64,000 bases of DNA from Amycolatopsis cihanbeyliensis (GCF_006715045.1 NZ_VFML01000001.1:5738001-5802000); one strand, 5' to 3'. Counted from the first letter of the stretch, positions 17,618 through 28,597 are shown. Made by a program: numbers and translations. Notes: generated by a model from the letters alone, not told the origin.

Positions 17618-17664
17618 AACCTGATCGATGGCGGAATCTTTACGCCGTAAATATATCAGGAGAG

Positions 17665-19980
<2,316 letters not shown>

Positions 19981-20064
19981 ACGGCCAACTCGGGTACGTG
20001 GGCGGCAAACTCGGGTACGTGGGGAGCCAACTCGGGTACGTGGGGAGCAAACACGCCGGGTGAG
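19981..20064 (+). repeat. Array C: four tandem 21-bp repeats
   Basis: Four contiguous 21-bp units at 19981, 20002, 20023 and 20044 begin directly at the stop codon of the UvrA-like gene and end seven bases before the stop of the convergent iminopeptidase gene. The cores read GCCAACTCGGG, GCAAACTCGGG, GCCAACTCGGG and GCAAACACGCC, the same family as arrays A, B and D. Confidence 0.9.
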
Positions 20065-20071
20065 CTGGGGG

Positions 20072-21031
20072 TTAGCTGGTGGCGAACCGGTCGAGGGCGC
20101 CGAGGATGCCGGCGCGCATCGCCTCGCTGCCGGTGTGCCCGGAGTCCTCGATCACCACCAGCTCCGATCCCGGCCAGGCCTGGGTGAGCTCCCACGCGGT
20201 GTGCACCGGTCCGCCGATGTCCTGCCTGCCGTGTAGCAGCACACCGGGGACCCCGGCCAGCTTTCCGGCGTTGCGCAGCAGGTCGTTTTCGGGCAGCCAG
20301 GCGGCGTTGGCGAAGTAGTGCGTCACGATCCGGACGAAGCCCACCATGTCGTCCGCGGCATGCGCGCTGTAGGCGTTCGGCACGCCGTTCGGCTCCAGCG
20401 AGACGACGGTGTCCTCCCAGGTCAGCCAGTCCCGCGCGGCCCGCTCGCGTACCCGGGGGTCGGGGTCCTCCAGCAGCGTCGCGTACCCGGCGGCGAGGTT
20501 GCCGTCCCGGTAGGCCTCCGGTGCGCCCGCGCGGAACCGGTCCCACGCCTCGGGGAAGAATCGGCCGACACCCCGGGTGAGCCAGTCCACCTCCGCGCGG
20601 CGGGTGGTGGTGACGGCGGTGAGCACGATCTCCGAGACCCGGTGCGGGTACCGCTGCGCGTAGGCGAGGATCAGGGTGGAACCCCAGGACCCCCCGTGCA
20701 GCAACCACTTCTCGATGCCGAGGTGCTCGCGCAGCAGTTCCATGTCGGCGATCAGGTGCTCGGTGGTGTTGTGCCGCATGTCGGTGGCCGGATCGTCGGC
20801 GAGCGGCCTGCTCCGGCCGCAGCCACGCTGATCGAACAGGATCGTGCGGTACGCCGCCGGGTCGAAGTACCGGCGGTGCCGGGACACGGAGCCCGAACCG
20901 GGACCGCCGTGCACCAGCAACGCCGGCTTGCCCTCCGGGTTGCCGCAGGCCTCCCAGTACACCTGGTTGCGCTCGCCGACCTCCAGCATCCCGTGCTCGT
21001 ACGGCTCGAGGTGTGGATACAGCTCAGCCAT
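20072..21031 (-). CDS. pip: Proline iminopeptidase
   Basis: A 319-residue S33-family peptidase releasing N-terminal proline from peptides. The family motifs are HGGPGSGS (oxyanion hole), DQRGCGRS, nucleophile GGSWGSTL, and C-terminal HGRQD and DSGHTG for the Asp and His of the triad. The ATG start at 21031 (MAELYPHLEPYEHGML) fits the family; there is no signal peptide, so it acts in the cytoplasm. It is divergent from a MarR gene and probably controlled by it through the direct repeats at 21061-21087. Confidence 0.93.
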   Translation of the reverse strand: MAELYPHLEPYEHGMLEVGERNQVYWEACGNPEGKPALLVHGGPGSGSVSRHRRYFDPAAYRTILFDQRGCGRSRPLADDPATDMRHNTTEHLIADMELLREHLGIEKWLLHGGSWGSTLILAYAQRYPHRVSEIVLTAVTTTRRAEVDWLTRGVGRFFPEAWDRFRAGAPEAYRDGNLAAGYATLLEDPDPRVRERAARDWLTWEDTVVSLEPNGVPNAYSAHAADDMVGFVRIVTHYFANAAWLPENDLLRNAGKLAGVPGVLLHGRQDIGGPVHTAWELTQAWPGSELVVIEDSGHTGSEAMRAGILGALDRFATS

Positions 21032-21056
21032 GGGTCCGCCCCTTCCTCGGTAGTGC

Positions 21057-21087
21057 AACAGCGCTGTTATATTAGCACTGTTATATT
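21057..21087. promoter_or_regulatory. Palindrome and direct repeats in the pip/MarR divergent region
   Basis: AACAGCGCTGTT at 21057-21068 is a perfect palindrome. The element GC(G/A)CTGTTATATT occurs twice at 21061-21073 and 21075-21087, 14 bp apart (12 of 13 identical). Sited between divergent genes, it is the probable MarR operator. Confidence 0.55.
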
Positions 21088-21093
21088 GAGGCC

Positions 21094-21600
21094 ATGACAC
21101 CACCTGTCGAACCGCGGCCGGAGTTGCTCGGTACCCGGTTGCGGCATCTGCTCGAAGTGCTGGACAGCGGGATCGCCGAGGTCGATGCGGAGCTCGGGCT
21201 GGTCGGGTTCCGGCCGCGGTTCGCCCCGATGATCCGCGCGCTGGCCGCCGCCGGGCCGCTGCCGATCCGTGAGTTGGCGGAGGAGGTCGGGGTGACCCAC
21301 TCCGCGGCGAGCCAGACCGTGGCGCAACTGGTCAAGCAGGATCTGGTGACGCTGTCTCCCGGCACGGACGCGCGGCAGCGCATCGCGGAGCTCACCCCGA
21401 GGGCGCGGCGGCTGCTGCCGGTGCTGGAGGAGGAGTGGGCGGCCGCCACCAAGGCGGCCGAGGCGCTGGACGCGGAGCTGCCCTACCCGCTGAGCCGCCT
21501 GATCGAGGAGGCGCTGCGGGCGTTGCGCCGGCAGCCGATGCGCGAGCGGGTGGCCGCCGCGGCGCCGGAACTCATGGCACGGCGGCGAGCACGCGACTGA
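21094..21600 (+). CDS. MarR-family transcriptional regulator
   Basis: A 168-residue winged-helix regulator: the recognition region is PIRELAEEVGVTHSAASQTV and the wing follows at DLVTLSPGTDARQRIAELT. The N- and C-terminal helices form the dimer domain. The ATG at 21094 lies 6 bp after the second direct repeat, so transcripts may be nearly leaderless. It is divergent from proline iminopeptidase, which it may repress. The gene is convergent with the chitinase, with a 36-bp gap. Confidence 0.88.
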   Translation: MTPPVEPRPELLGTRLRHLLEVLDSGIAEVDAELGLVGFRPRFAPMIRALAAAGPLPIRELAEEVGVTHSAASQTVAQLVKQDLVTLSPGTDARQRIAELTPRARRLLPVLEEEWAAATKAAEALDAELPYPLSRLIEEALRALRRQPMRERVAAAAPELMARRRARD

Positions 21601-21636
21601 GCAGCAGACGCGCACCCGCCGCCGCGGGCTACCGGG

Positions 21637-23199
21637 TCAGAACCCGGCGGTGATGCGGGTGAACTCCCAGTCCGGTTGGGAGATCCCGCTGCAGTTGGAG
21701 CTCACCCCGCCGTTCGGGCAGGGGCGGTCCCGGTTCACCGCCCAGTACGCCAGCCGGGCAAGGCCGTTGCCCCTGGCCCAGTCCCGGATCTGGGTCCAGT
21801 CCGAGAGGCTGGTCAGCTCGCGCTGGTCGGAAAGGCCGTTCATGCCGGAGATGCCCATGTGGCCGTACGCGGTGGCGTCCGACCAGCCGAAGGTCGACTT
21901 CAGCTTGTTCTTCAGCCCCTCGGACGCGCCCACCGTGTCCTGGTACATGTCCGAGCCGCTGAAGTTGAACGGCATGATGGTGAACACGTCGATGCCGACC
22001 TGCAGTTCCTGCGCCCGCTCGATCAGCCGGTTGCCCCAGTAGTTGGGGCCGGAGCGCAGGGTGGGGAACGTGACGATCGTTTCGATACCCGGGTTGTTCT
22101 GCTCCACGATCCGCAGCGCGTTCAGGATCCGGTCCTGCACCGTGGGGTCCTCGAACTCGTCGGTGTTCTCGATGTCGATGTCGATCGCGTTCAGGCCGTA
22201 TGCGTCGATCACTTCCTGGTACGCGCCGGCGAGCGCCTCCGGGGTGGAGCAGTTCGGCCCCAGCTTGTTCCCGCTCCAGCCGCCGATGGAGGGCACGATC
22301 TGCCCGCCGGCCGCCTGGACGTTCGCGATGGTCCGCGCATCGACGCTGCCCTGCAGCGGCCGGTTGCTGTCCCATGCGGGGGAGCAGCCGCCGTCGGAGA
22401 GGATGAAGGCCATGGTGAACGCCTCGATGCCGGTCTCCTCCATGACCATCGTCGCCGAGGGCGGGTTACCCCAGCCGAGGTAGAGGTAGGGCGCGGCGCC
22501 GATGCCCGCGGGCTGGGTGCAGCCGCCCGTCGTCGCGGTCACCGAGTCGCTGCGGCCCGACTCGCCGGAGTCGTTGTAGGCCACCACGGTGTAACTGTGC
22601 GTGGTGCAGTCCCCGAGCCCGGAGATGGTGGTCGAAGTCCCGGAGGTGGTCGCGCGCGGGGAGGCACCCTCGTAGACGCGGTAACCGGAGACCGTGCCGC
22701 TGGACGCGTTCCAGGACAGCGAAATGCTCGAGTTGCTGGTGCCGGTCACGCTGGGTGTTCCGGGAACACCCGGTGCGCCGGGCTCGCCCGGCCCGCCACC
22801 GCCGTCACAGGGATCCCCGTTCAACGTGCAGTTCAGGATCTCACTGATGCCGCCCGGTGCACCGTTGAAGCCGAAGGAGGTGCTCGACCCGGCACCCAGG
22901 GTGGGCGCCCAGCTCGGGTTACGGAAGGTGTAGTGCTGACCGCTGCCGGTCCGCTGGGCGTTCCACGAGCTGTTGATCGAGTAGCCGGCAGGCAGGTCGA
23001 ACTCGACGGTCCAGCCGTCCAGTGCGGTCTCACTGTCGTTGGAGACCGTGACCTTGCCTTCGAATCCGGTGCCCCAGTCGGACACCGTGGTGAACGTCGC
23101 CGTCAGGCCGGGTGCCGCGCTCGCCGGTACGGCCGAGAGGCCGAGCAGTGCGGCGGCGGTGGCCGTGAACAGCACTAGGAGTTTTCGAGTTTTGGACAT
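21637..23199 (-). CDS. Secreted chitinase: CBM2, fibronectin III and GH18 domains
   Basis: A 520-residue exported chitinase. A signal peptide (SKTRKLLVLFTATAAALLG, cleavage near ASA) is followed by a CBM2 carbohydrate-binding module (about residues 30-130), a Gly/Pro linker, a fibronectin type III domain (about 145-230) and a GH18 barrel. The catalytic DxDxE motif is seen in NAIDIDIENTDEF. The ATG at 23199 is chosen because the signal peptide starts there. It hydrolyses chitin to oligosaccharides outside the cell. It diverges from the hexosaminidase gene, with two DasR-type sites between them, so the two are probably co-regulated by GlcNAc metabolites. Confidence 0.93.
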   Translation of the reverse strand: MSKTRKLLVLFTATAAALLGLSAVPASAAPGLTATFTTVSDWGTGFEGKVTVSNDSETALDGWTVEFDLPAGYSINSSWNAQRTGSGQHYTFRNPSWAPTLGAGSSTSFGFNGAPGGISEILNCTLNGDPCDGGGGPGEPGAPGVPGTPSVTGTSNSSISLSWNASSGTVSGYRVYEGASPRATTSGTSTTISGLGDCTTHSYTVVAYNDSGESGRSDSVTATTGGCTQPAGIGAAPYLYLGWGNPPSATMVMEETGIEAFTMAFILSDGGCSPAWDSNRPLQGSVDARTIANVQAAGGQIVPSIGGWSGNKLGPNCSTPEALAGAYQEVIDAYGLNAIDIDIENTDEFEDPTVQDRILNALRIVEQNNPGIETIVTFPTLRSGPNYWGNRLIERAQELQVGIDVFTIMPFNFSGSDMYQDTVGASEGLKNKLKSTFGWSDATAYGHMGISGMNGLSDQRELTSLSDWTQIRDWARGNGLARLAYWAVNRDRPCPNGGVSSNCSGISQPDWEFTRITAGF

Positions 23200-23284
23200 C
23201 GGTGTCCTCGCAGGGGTGCAGGGTTGTGGTACGGCCGCACCGGTGAGTAGTCGGCCGTGACTCCTCAGTGTCGCCTCTTCAGTG

Positions 23285-23296
23285 TGGTCTAGACCA
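23285..23296. promoter_or_regulatory. DasR-type operator (dre) 1
   Basis: TGGTCTAGACCA is a perfect palindrome matching the DasR responsive element known from Streptomyces. It lies 86 bp upstream of the chitinase start codon. Confidence 0.75.
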
Positions 23297-23342
23297 GAAG
23301 GACAAAGCAAGGCCCGGCGAGATGCGCGAAGGAAACCAAGAT

Positions 23343-23354
23343 TGGTCTAGACCT
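23343..23354. promoter_or_regulatory. DasR-type operator (dre) 2
   Basis: TGGTCTAGACCT differs from the first site by one base and lies 72 bp upstream of the hexosaminidase start codon. Two sites in one divergent spacer suggest one per promoter. Confidence 0.7.
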
Positions 23355-23426
23355 AGCCGTCTCGAGATGGCAGCATTCCGTCCGTTGTGCCACGCATCAC
23401 AACTACGCTCAGCAAGAGAGGCGGCG

Positions 23427-25217
23427 ATGCAGATGCGGAAGGCTCGAAATCCACGAACACGGATCGGGTACGCGTTCTCCGTGCTGGCCGTGGCTGTCGG
23501 CATGGTGGCGGGGAGCGCCCTTGCCGTCGAGCAGCCCGCGGCCGCGGCGGCACTGGAGTCCCCACAGGACATCGTTCCGGCACCGGTGTCGGTCGAGCCG
23601 GCGGACGGGGTGGTGCACGACCTCACCGCGGACACCACGATCTACACCGAGGGCGGCTCGGCCGAGGCCAGGGCGGTCGGCGAGCAGTTGGCCGGCCTGC
23701 TGCGCGGGTCGACCGGCTACCCGTTCCCGGTGACGGACGCGCAGGGGCAGCCTACGGACGGTGTTTCCCTGCTGCTGTCCGGCGCGGACCCGCAGGTGGG
23801 TGCGGAGGGTTACCAGCTCGACGTGACCGGGGAATCGGTCGTGCTACGGGCGAACGAGGCCGCGGGCCTGTTCGCCGGTACGCAGACCCTGCGCCAGCTG
23901 TTGCCGGCCAAGGTGGAGAGTGCCACCGAGCAGGACGGTCCGTGGCAGCTGGCCGGGGTGTCCGTCACGGACTATCCACGTTTCCACCACCGGGGCGCGA
24001 TGCTCGACATCGCGCGGCATTTCCACCCGGTGGACACGGTGAAGCGATACATCGACCAGTTGTCCCTGTACAAGGTCAATTACCTACACCTGCACCTTGC
24101 CGACGACCAGGGCTGGCGGCTGGTCATCGACAGCTGGCCCCGGCTGGCGACCTACGGCGGCAGCACCGAGGTCGGCGGCGGTCCCGGCGGCTACTACACG
24201 AAGGCCGACTACAGCGAGATCGTCGACTACGCGGCGAGCAAGCACATCACCGTCATCCCGGAGATCGACATGCCGGGGCACACGAACGCGGCACTGGCCT
24301 CGTACGCGGAGCTGAACTGTGACGGGCAGGCCCCGCCGCTGCGCACCGATATCGAGGTCGGGTACAGCTCGCTGTGCATCGACAAGGAGATCACCTACGA
24401 GTTCGTCGACGACGTCATCCGCGAGGTCGCCGCGTTGACGCCGGGGCCGTACATCCACATCGGTGGGGACGAGGCGAACGCCACCACCCCAGCAGACTAC
24501 GAGACGTTCATGGACCGAGTCCTGCCGATCGTGAACAAGTACGGCAAGAAGCCGATGGGCTGGCACGAGTTCGTCAAGACCACCACGGATACCGACGCGG
24601 TGCCGCAGTTCTGGGGTACCACCACCTCGAACCAGGTGGTGGCCGACGCGGTGCAGCGCGGCAACAAGGTGCTGATGTCCCCGGCGAACAAGGCCTACCT
24701 GGACATGAAGTACAACTCCAGCACCCCACTCGGGCTGAACTGGGCCGGTTACACCGAGGTGGACGACGCCTACGACTGGAACCCCGGCTCGTACCTGAGC
24801 GGCGTCCCGGAGTCCGCGGTACGCGGAGTTGAGGCTCCACTGTGGACCGAGACCATCGAGACTCCGGCACATATCGACTACATGGCGTTCCCGAGGTTGC
24901 CCGCGATCGCCGAGCTCGGTTGGTCACCGTGGTCGACGCACGACTGGAACGCCTTCCGCGAGCGGCTGGGCGCCCAGGCGCCGCGCTGGGAGGAGATGGG
25001 CCTGGAGTTCTACCGTTCGCCGCAGGTTCCCTGGCGGACCGGTGGCGGCGAGCCAGGTGAGTGCAGCGCATCCGCCTGGAACGACTCGACCGTGTACACG
25101 GGCGGGGACCAGGTCTCGCACAACGGCCACACCTGGACGGCCAAGTGGTGGACCAGGGGGCAGGAACCCGGAACCACCGGGGAATGGGGGGTCTGGCAGG
25201 ACGAAGGTCCCTGCTGA
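23427..25217 (+). CDS. Secreted beta-N-acetylhexosaminidase (GH20) with C-terminal CBM5/12
   Basis: A 596-residue exported hexosaminidase cleaving GlcNAc from chitin oligosaccharides. A signal peptide (IGYAFSVLAVAVGMVAGS) is followed by a GH20b N-terminal domain, then the catalytic barrel with the Asp-Glu pair in HIGGDEANAT. The last 50 residues form a CBM5/12-like chitin-binding module (AWNDSTVYTGGDQVSHNG, then WTAKWWT). ATG 23427 is used; ATG 23433 is also possible. With the divergent chitinase it completes extracellular chitin breakdown to GlcNAc. Confidence 0.93.
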   Translation: MQMRKARNPRTRIGYAFSVLAVAVGMVAGSALAVEQPAAAAALESPQDIVPAPVSVEPADGVVHDLTADTTIYTEGGSAEARAVGEQLAGLLRGSTGYPFPVTDAQGQPTDGVSLLLSGADPQVGAEGYQLDVTGESVVLRANEAAGLFAGTQTLRQLLPAKVESATEQDGPWQLAGVSVTDYPRFHHRGAMLDIARHFHPVDTVKRYIDQLSLYKVNYLHLHLADDQGWRLVIDSWPRLATYGGSTEVGGGPGGYYTKADYSEIVDYAASKHITVIPEIDMPGHTNAALASYAELNCDGQAPPLRTDIEVGYSSLCIDKEITYEFVDDVIREVAALTPGPYIHIGGDEANATTPADYETFMDRVLPIVNKYGKKPMGWHEFVKTTTDTDAVPQFWGTTTSNQVVADAVQRGNKVLMSPANKAYLDMKYNSSTPLGLNWAGYTEVDDAYDWNPGSYLSGVPESAVRGVEAPLWTETIETPAHIDYMAFPRLPAIAELGWSPWSTHDWNAFRERLGAQAPRWEEMGLEFYRSPQVPWRTGGGEPGECSASAWNDSTVYTGGDQVSHNGHTWTAKWWTRGQEPGTTGEWGVWQDEGPC

Positions 25218-25231
25218 CCGACAGCGGTCCC

Positions 25232-25267
25232 GTGGTGGGCGTTCCGTCGAGGCGGGACGCCCACCAC
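25232..25267 (+). terminator. Hairpin terminator of the hexosaminidase gene
   Basis: GTGGTGGGCGTTCC at 25232-25245 pairs with GGGACGCCCACCAC at 25254-25267: a 14-bp stem with one G-U pair and an 8-base loop, 15 bp after the stop codon. Confidence 0.75.
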
Positions 25268-25273
25268 TTGTAG

Positions 25274-25444
25274 GTACGCGGGTACTCGTACGACGGCGAG
25301 CGTGACCGCGAAGCCGCTTACCACCCGACGCGCGGCGTGGATGCGCTCGCCGGTGCGGGCCGGGCCACGGCCGTGGTCGCGGGGTACCTGCTGGTCTGCT
25401 GTCTCGCGGGCGGTTGGCTGCTCGCCCGCCGGGATATCGTCTAG
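25274..25444 (+). pseudogene. C-terminal relic of an ABC-type membrane permease
   Basis: An open frame from 25274 to the TAG at 25442-25444 has no usable start, but ends in a convincing membrane-permease C-terminus: a hydrophobic helix (RATAVVAGYLLVCCLAGGW) followed by LLARRDIV. Many ABC-2 type permeases end with such a final helix and basic tail. The relic is sandwiched between two hairpin terminators (25232-25267 and 25459-25496). It is probably the last 55 codons of a lost transporter gene. Confidence 0.5.
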
Positions 25445-25458
25445 CGTTACGGTGCACC

Positions 25459-25496
25459 GGCCGGACGGGCAGTCCACAATGACCACCCGTCCGGCC
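25459..25496 (-). terminator. Hairpin terminator of the protease gene
   Basis: GGCCGGACGGG at 25459-25469 pairs perfectly with CCCGTCCGGCC at 25486-25496 across a 16-base loop. It is 14 bp downstream of the protease stop codon on the minus strand. Confidence 0.65.
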
Positions 25497-25510
25497 CGGT
25501 TTCGTGTTCG

Positions 25511-26665
25511 TCAGGAACGGGTCAGGGCCACGCCGTAGTAGTCGGCGGCGTCCACCACCGGCTGGTAGTAGGAGTAGTAACCGGTGGCGTTGTCACCCTC
25601 GTTGAACCCGCACTCCGAGCCGATCGGACCGCCCGAGGTCATGCCCTGCGCGGTGTTGCCCGCGATGTAGGCGCCGCCGCTGTCGCCGCCCTCGGTGCAG
25701 ACGGTGGACCTGGCCAGGCCGCGAGTCGTGGTGCTCTCGCCCTGGTAGCGCACGCTCTGGTTGTAGTGCGTGATCTCGCCGCAGGTCCAGCCGGTGGTGT
25801 TCCCTGCCTTGCACAGGTGCGTGCCGATCGGGGCCTTCGAGCTTCCGGTGATGTCCACGGTACGGCCGGTCCTGGTGTCCACGTAGCCGCGGCCGGTGTC
25901 CTCGGAGTCGATGTCCATCAGGCCCATGTCGGTGCTGGGGAACTGGGTGGCGACGCCCTGGCCGAGGTGGTTGCCCGCGGCGTCGTAGATGTCCGGATTA
26001 CCGGAGACACAGTGGCCCGCGGTGAGCATCACGTTGTCACCGTCCGAAGTGGTCCCGGGGAAGCCGAGCGTGCAGTTCGTGCCGGGAACGAGATCCATGA
26101 TCCGGCCGGGGATCACATCGGCGGTGGGTGTGTTTCCCGGTCCGGTGCGGACACTCACCCCGGGCAGCGCGTCCAGGCGCTCGGTGAGGTCGGCGTTCGC
26201 ACCGGGCTCGACCGTCACGGTCACCGTGTCGGACACCACGTCCGGGCCCCAGGACCGCACCTGGTCGATGTCGGCGCCGATGATCGATTCCATCGAGTCG
26301 CTGATCGCGTTCAGCTGCTGGGCGCCGCGCGCACCGGTGCGTGCCTTCAGCCCCTCGGCGCCGACGGCGCGGGCCGAGGCAGCGTCCGGAACGTTCACCA
26401 CGAGCGCGCCGGTGGAGTCGAAGAACGCTCCGTCGGTGGTGACACCGTGCTGTCGCACCTCGGCCAGTGCCGCGGTCAACGCGCTCTCGCGGTTCAGCGT
26501 GTCGGCGGCCTGCTCGGTGCTGACGTCCAGACGGTCCGCCAGCGCGCGCAGCATCGCCGGGTCGTACGACGGGGTTTCCGGGGCGGCGGCCGCCGAGGGA
26601 CTGAACATCGCGGCGCCGAGTACGGCACTCAGCATCGCCACGGCGACAGGACCGGTTTTCCTCAT
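25511..26665 (-). CDS. Secreted streptogrisin/alpha-lytic-type serine protease
   Basis: A 384-residue preproprotease of family S1E. A signal peptide (about 1-28) is followed by an alpha-lytic-type prodomain that assists folding (about 35-185) and a chymotrypsin-like protease. The catalytic His is in TAGHC, the Asp in TDMGLMDID and the Ser in EGGDSGGAY; two Cys pairs are visible. The length is typical for streptogrisins. The enzyme is expected to be self-processed and to degrade protein outside the cell. A long hairpin lies upstream at 26835-26877, probably ending transcription of the preceding minus-strand gene. Confidence 0.93.
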   Translation of the reverse strand: MRKTGPVAVAMLSAVLGAAMFSPSAAAAPETPSYDPAMLRALADRLDVSTEQAADTLNRESALTAALAEVRQHGVTTDGAFFDSTGALVVNVPDAASARAVGAEGLKARTGARGAQQLNAISDSMESIIGADIDQVRSWGPDVVSDTVTVTVEPGANADLTERLDALPGVSVRTGPGNTPTADVIPGRIMDLVPGTNCTLGFPGTTSDGDNVMLTAGHCVSGNPDIYDAAGNHLGQGVATQFPSTDMGLMDIDSEDTGRGYVDTRTGRTVDITGSSKAPIGTHLCKAGNTTGWTCGEITHYNQSVRYQGESTTTRGLARSTVCTEGGDSGGAYIAGNTAQGMTSGGPIGSECGFNEGDNATGYYSYYQPVVDAADYYGVALTRS

Positions 26666-26834
26666 GAGTTTCCACTTTCGATTGCAGGGGCGTGGAAAAC
26701 ACAGCGGTGCGAACGCGGCCCGATAAAGAAACTGCTCCCGCTGGTGGGCCGGTGTCCGAACCGACTATGTCCGATTCATCCGTCCTTTTCGGTCGGATGA
26801 TCCATGAGGTTAAAAATCCCGTCTTGCCAAGAGA

Positions 26835-26877
26835 ACCAACGAAAGTCGTGTCAGCGAATGTCCCGACTTTCGTTGGT
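26835..26877 (-). terminator. Long perfect hairpin between minus-strand genes
   Basis: A perfect 14-bp stem (ACCAACGAAAGTCG at 26835-26848 and its complement at 26864-26877) with a 15-base loop. It lies 77 bp after the small membrane protein gene on the minus strand and well upstream of the protease start, so it probably ends the former transcript. The stem is less GC-rich than its surroundings. Confidence 0.6.
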
Positions 26878-26953
26878 CGTTCCCGGTCGGGGCGTCATAG
26901 CGCCTCCGGGTGCGGCCGCGCTGGTCGTACGCGGTGTGGCCGGGTCTGACCGG

Positions 26954-27232
26954 TCAGCCGGCGAGGCCGCGGTCGTGCCGGCCCTGCTGTTGTTGCTGCT
27001 TTCGTTGCTCGGCGACCGCGTGCGTGCCGAACAGGACGGCGACCGCCAGCAGCGCGATGCCGCCGCCGATGCACAGCGACACGTTCAGCCCGATACTGTC
27101 GAGGCTCGAGCTGTCCAGCACGATCGCCAGCACGAAGAGCACGGCGGCGAGCAGGCCACATCCAGTGGCGTGGAACCAGTCCATGTCGGGACGGTCGTTC
27201 ACCGCGAACTGCCCGGAGGGCACGCCAACCAT
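26954..27232 (-). CDS. Small two-helix membrane protein of unknown function
   Basis: A 92-residue protein with two hydrophobic helices (ATGCGLLAAVLFVLAIVL and LNVSLCIGGGIALLAVAVLF) and a Gln-rich tail (KQQQQQGRHD). The ATG at 27232 is preceded by AGGAGG. It lies downstream of the sigma/anti-sigma pair on the same strand, about 110 bp apart, and may belong to that regulon. No family was recognised. Confidence 0.65.
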   Translation of the reverse strand: MVGVPSGQFAVNDRPDMDWFHATGCGLLAAVLFVLAIVLDSSSLDSIGLNVSLCIGGGIALLAVAVLFGTHAVAEQRKQQQQQGRHDRGLAG

Positions 27233-27344
27233 GTTCCAACCTCCTGATCGACGGTTGCGACAGCATGGGATACCCGGCAATCCCAGTCTCCGCCTCCCGC
27301 GGGCGGGTGCGCAACATGGCTCCGGTCGACCGCGTTCTCGCTTC

Positions 27345-28052
27345 TCACGCCGGTGCGGACACGAATCGGGTACCGGAGACGTTCGTCACCTCGACCGCGG
27401 TGACCTCGGCGGGCCGGACGATCGCGGAGCCGTCGAGGGTGGTGCCCTCCACGGCGCCCTTGTCGGACACCACCCAGCTCCCGGCGATGCGGCGGTCCCC
27501 TTCCTCGTCCACAACCAGCAGCAGGCACCTCTCGCCGGCCGGGATCCCGCTGACCGAGGCGTTCACCCGTACCCAGCCGGCGGCGGGTGTCACCCTCGCG
27601 GTCATCCGGGCGCCGGTCCTCGGGTCGTCACCGGAGATCACCCGGGTGCCTTCGGGTAGCGCGGTACCGGTCACCGGCGGCGGCTGGGCCACGTTCGTGG
27701 TTCCCGTCGAGTTCTGCCCTACGAGGAAACCCGCCGCCAGCACGATGCCCACCACGATCACCGCGGCGACACCGGTGAGCACCCTGCCCCGGTTCCGGCC
27801 GGCAACGGCTTCCGTGCGGACCTGCCGCAGGGTACGGCCCAGCACCAGTTCACTGCTCTCCGGCGGGCCGTGCAGCAATGCCTCCGCCGGGAGCTCGCCC
27901 ATCATGTCTCGTACCTCCATGAGCCCGTCGAGCTCGGCGCGGCAGTTCGGGCAACTCGCGAGGTGTTGCTGGACCGCCCGGGCCTCGGCCGTGTCGAGCG
28001 TGCCGAGGGCGTAGGCCCCGAGCAGCGGTGCCTGGTGTCCGTTGCCGGTCAT
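27345..28052 (-). CDS. Anti-sigma factor, zinc-binding, single membrane span
   Basis: A 235-residue membrane anti-sigma factor. The cytoplasmic N-terminus has the zinc anti-sigma motif HxxxCxxC (His30, Cys34, Cys37), one membrane helix lies near residues 93-115 (VLTGVAAVIVVGIVLAAGFL), and an extracytoplasmic anti-sigma-K-like sensor domain follows. Its ATG overlaps the stop of the sigma factor gene (ATGA), the usual arrangement for a partner pair. The signal sensed is unknown. Confidence 0.88.
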   Translation of the reverse strand: MTGNGHQAPLLGAYALGTLDTAEARAVQQHLASCPNCRAELDGLMEVRDMMGELPAEALLHGPPESSELVLGRTLRQVRTEAVAGRNRGRVLTGVAAVIVVGIVLAAGFLVGQNSTGTTNVAQPPPVTGTALPEGTRVISGDDPRTGARMTARVTPAAGWVRVNASVSGIPAGERCLLLVVDEEGDRRIAGSWVVSDKGAVEGTTLDGSAIVRPAEVTAVEVTNVSGTRFVSAPA

Positions 28053-28597
28053 GCCGGTACTCCTTCCCACGCCGCCCGCCGATCGGCAAGCGCCGCCCGC
28101 AGTGCCCGCAACGCGTGGTGCGAGCGGGACTTGACCGTTCCCTGCGGGATGCCGAGTATCCGCGCGGCCTCGGCGACGCTGCGGTCGTGGAAGTAGATCT
28201 CGAGCAGCACGGTGCGGTGATCGTCGGAAAGTTTCTCGATGGCACCGAGCACGCTCATCGAGTCGACCACCGACTGCGCGTGGTCCCGGTGCACCGGGGT
28301 CGTCGCGGGGGATTCGGCGACCTCGTTCGGCCGGGCGGCCTTCGCCCGCGCCTTGTCGATCACCAGGTTTCTTGCCACCGTGAACAGCCAACCCCGGATC
28401 GACCCCTCGGTCGAGGCGAGTGACTCCGCGTTGCGCCAGGCCCGCATGAGCGTCTCCTGCAGCACGTCCTCCGCGGTTGCCCTGTCACCGGTCAGCCGGA
28501 CCGCGTACGCCAGCAGCGCCTTGCCGTGTTCCTCGTAGAGCGAGCGGACCAGTGCCTCGTCCCTCGACGCCGTCCTGCGGGCAAACAGCCTCGCCAT
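28049..28597 (-). CDS. ECF-family RNA polymerase sigma factor
   Basis: A 182-residue group 4 sigma factor with region 2 (LYEEHGKALLAYAVRLTGD, then AEDVLQETLMRAWR) and region 4 (LSDDHRTVLLEIYFHDRS, then GIPQGTVKSRSHHALRAL). The ATG at 28597 (MARLFARR), with AGGGAG upstream, is preferred over a GTG at 28648, because the latter would lie in the -10 of a candidate autoregulated promoter. It is coupled to the anti-sigma gene. It resembles the SigK/SigL group in having a membrane zinc anti-sigma partner. Confidence 0.88.
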   Translation of the reverse strand: MARLFARRTASRDEALVRSLYEEHGKALLAYAVRLTGDRATAEDVLQETLMRAWRNAESLASTEGSIRGWLFTVARNLVIDKARAKAARPNEVAESPATTPVHRDHAQSVVDSMSVLGAIEKLSDDHRTVLLEIYFHDRSVAEAARILGIPQGTVKSRSHHALRALRAALADRRAAWEGVPA

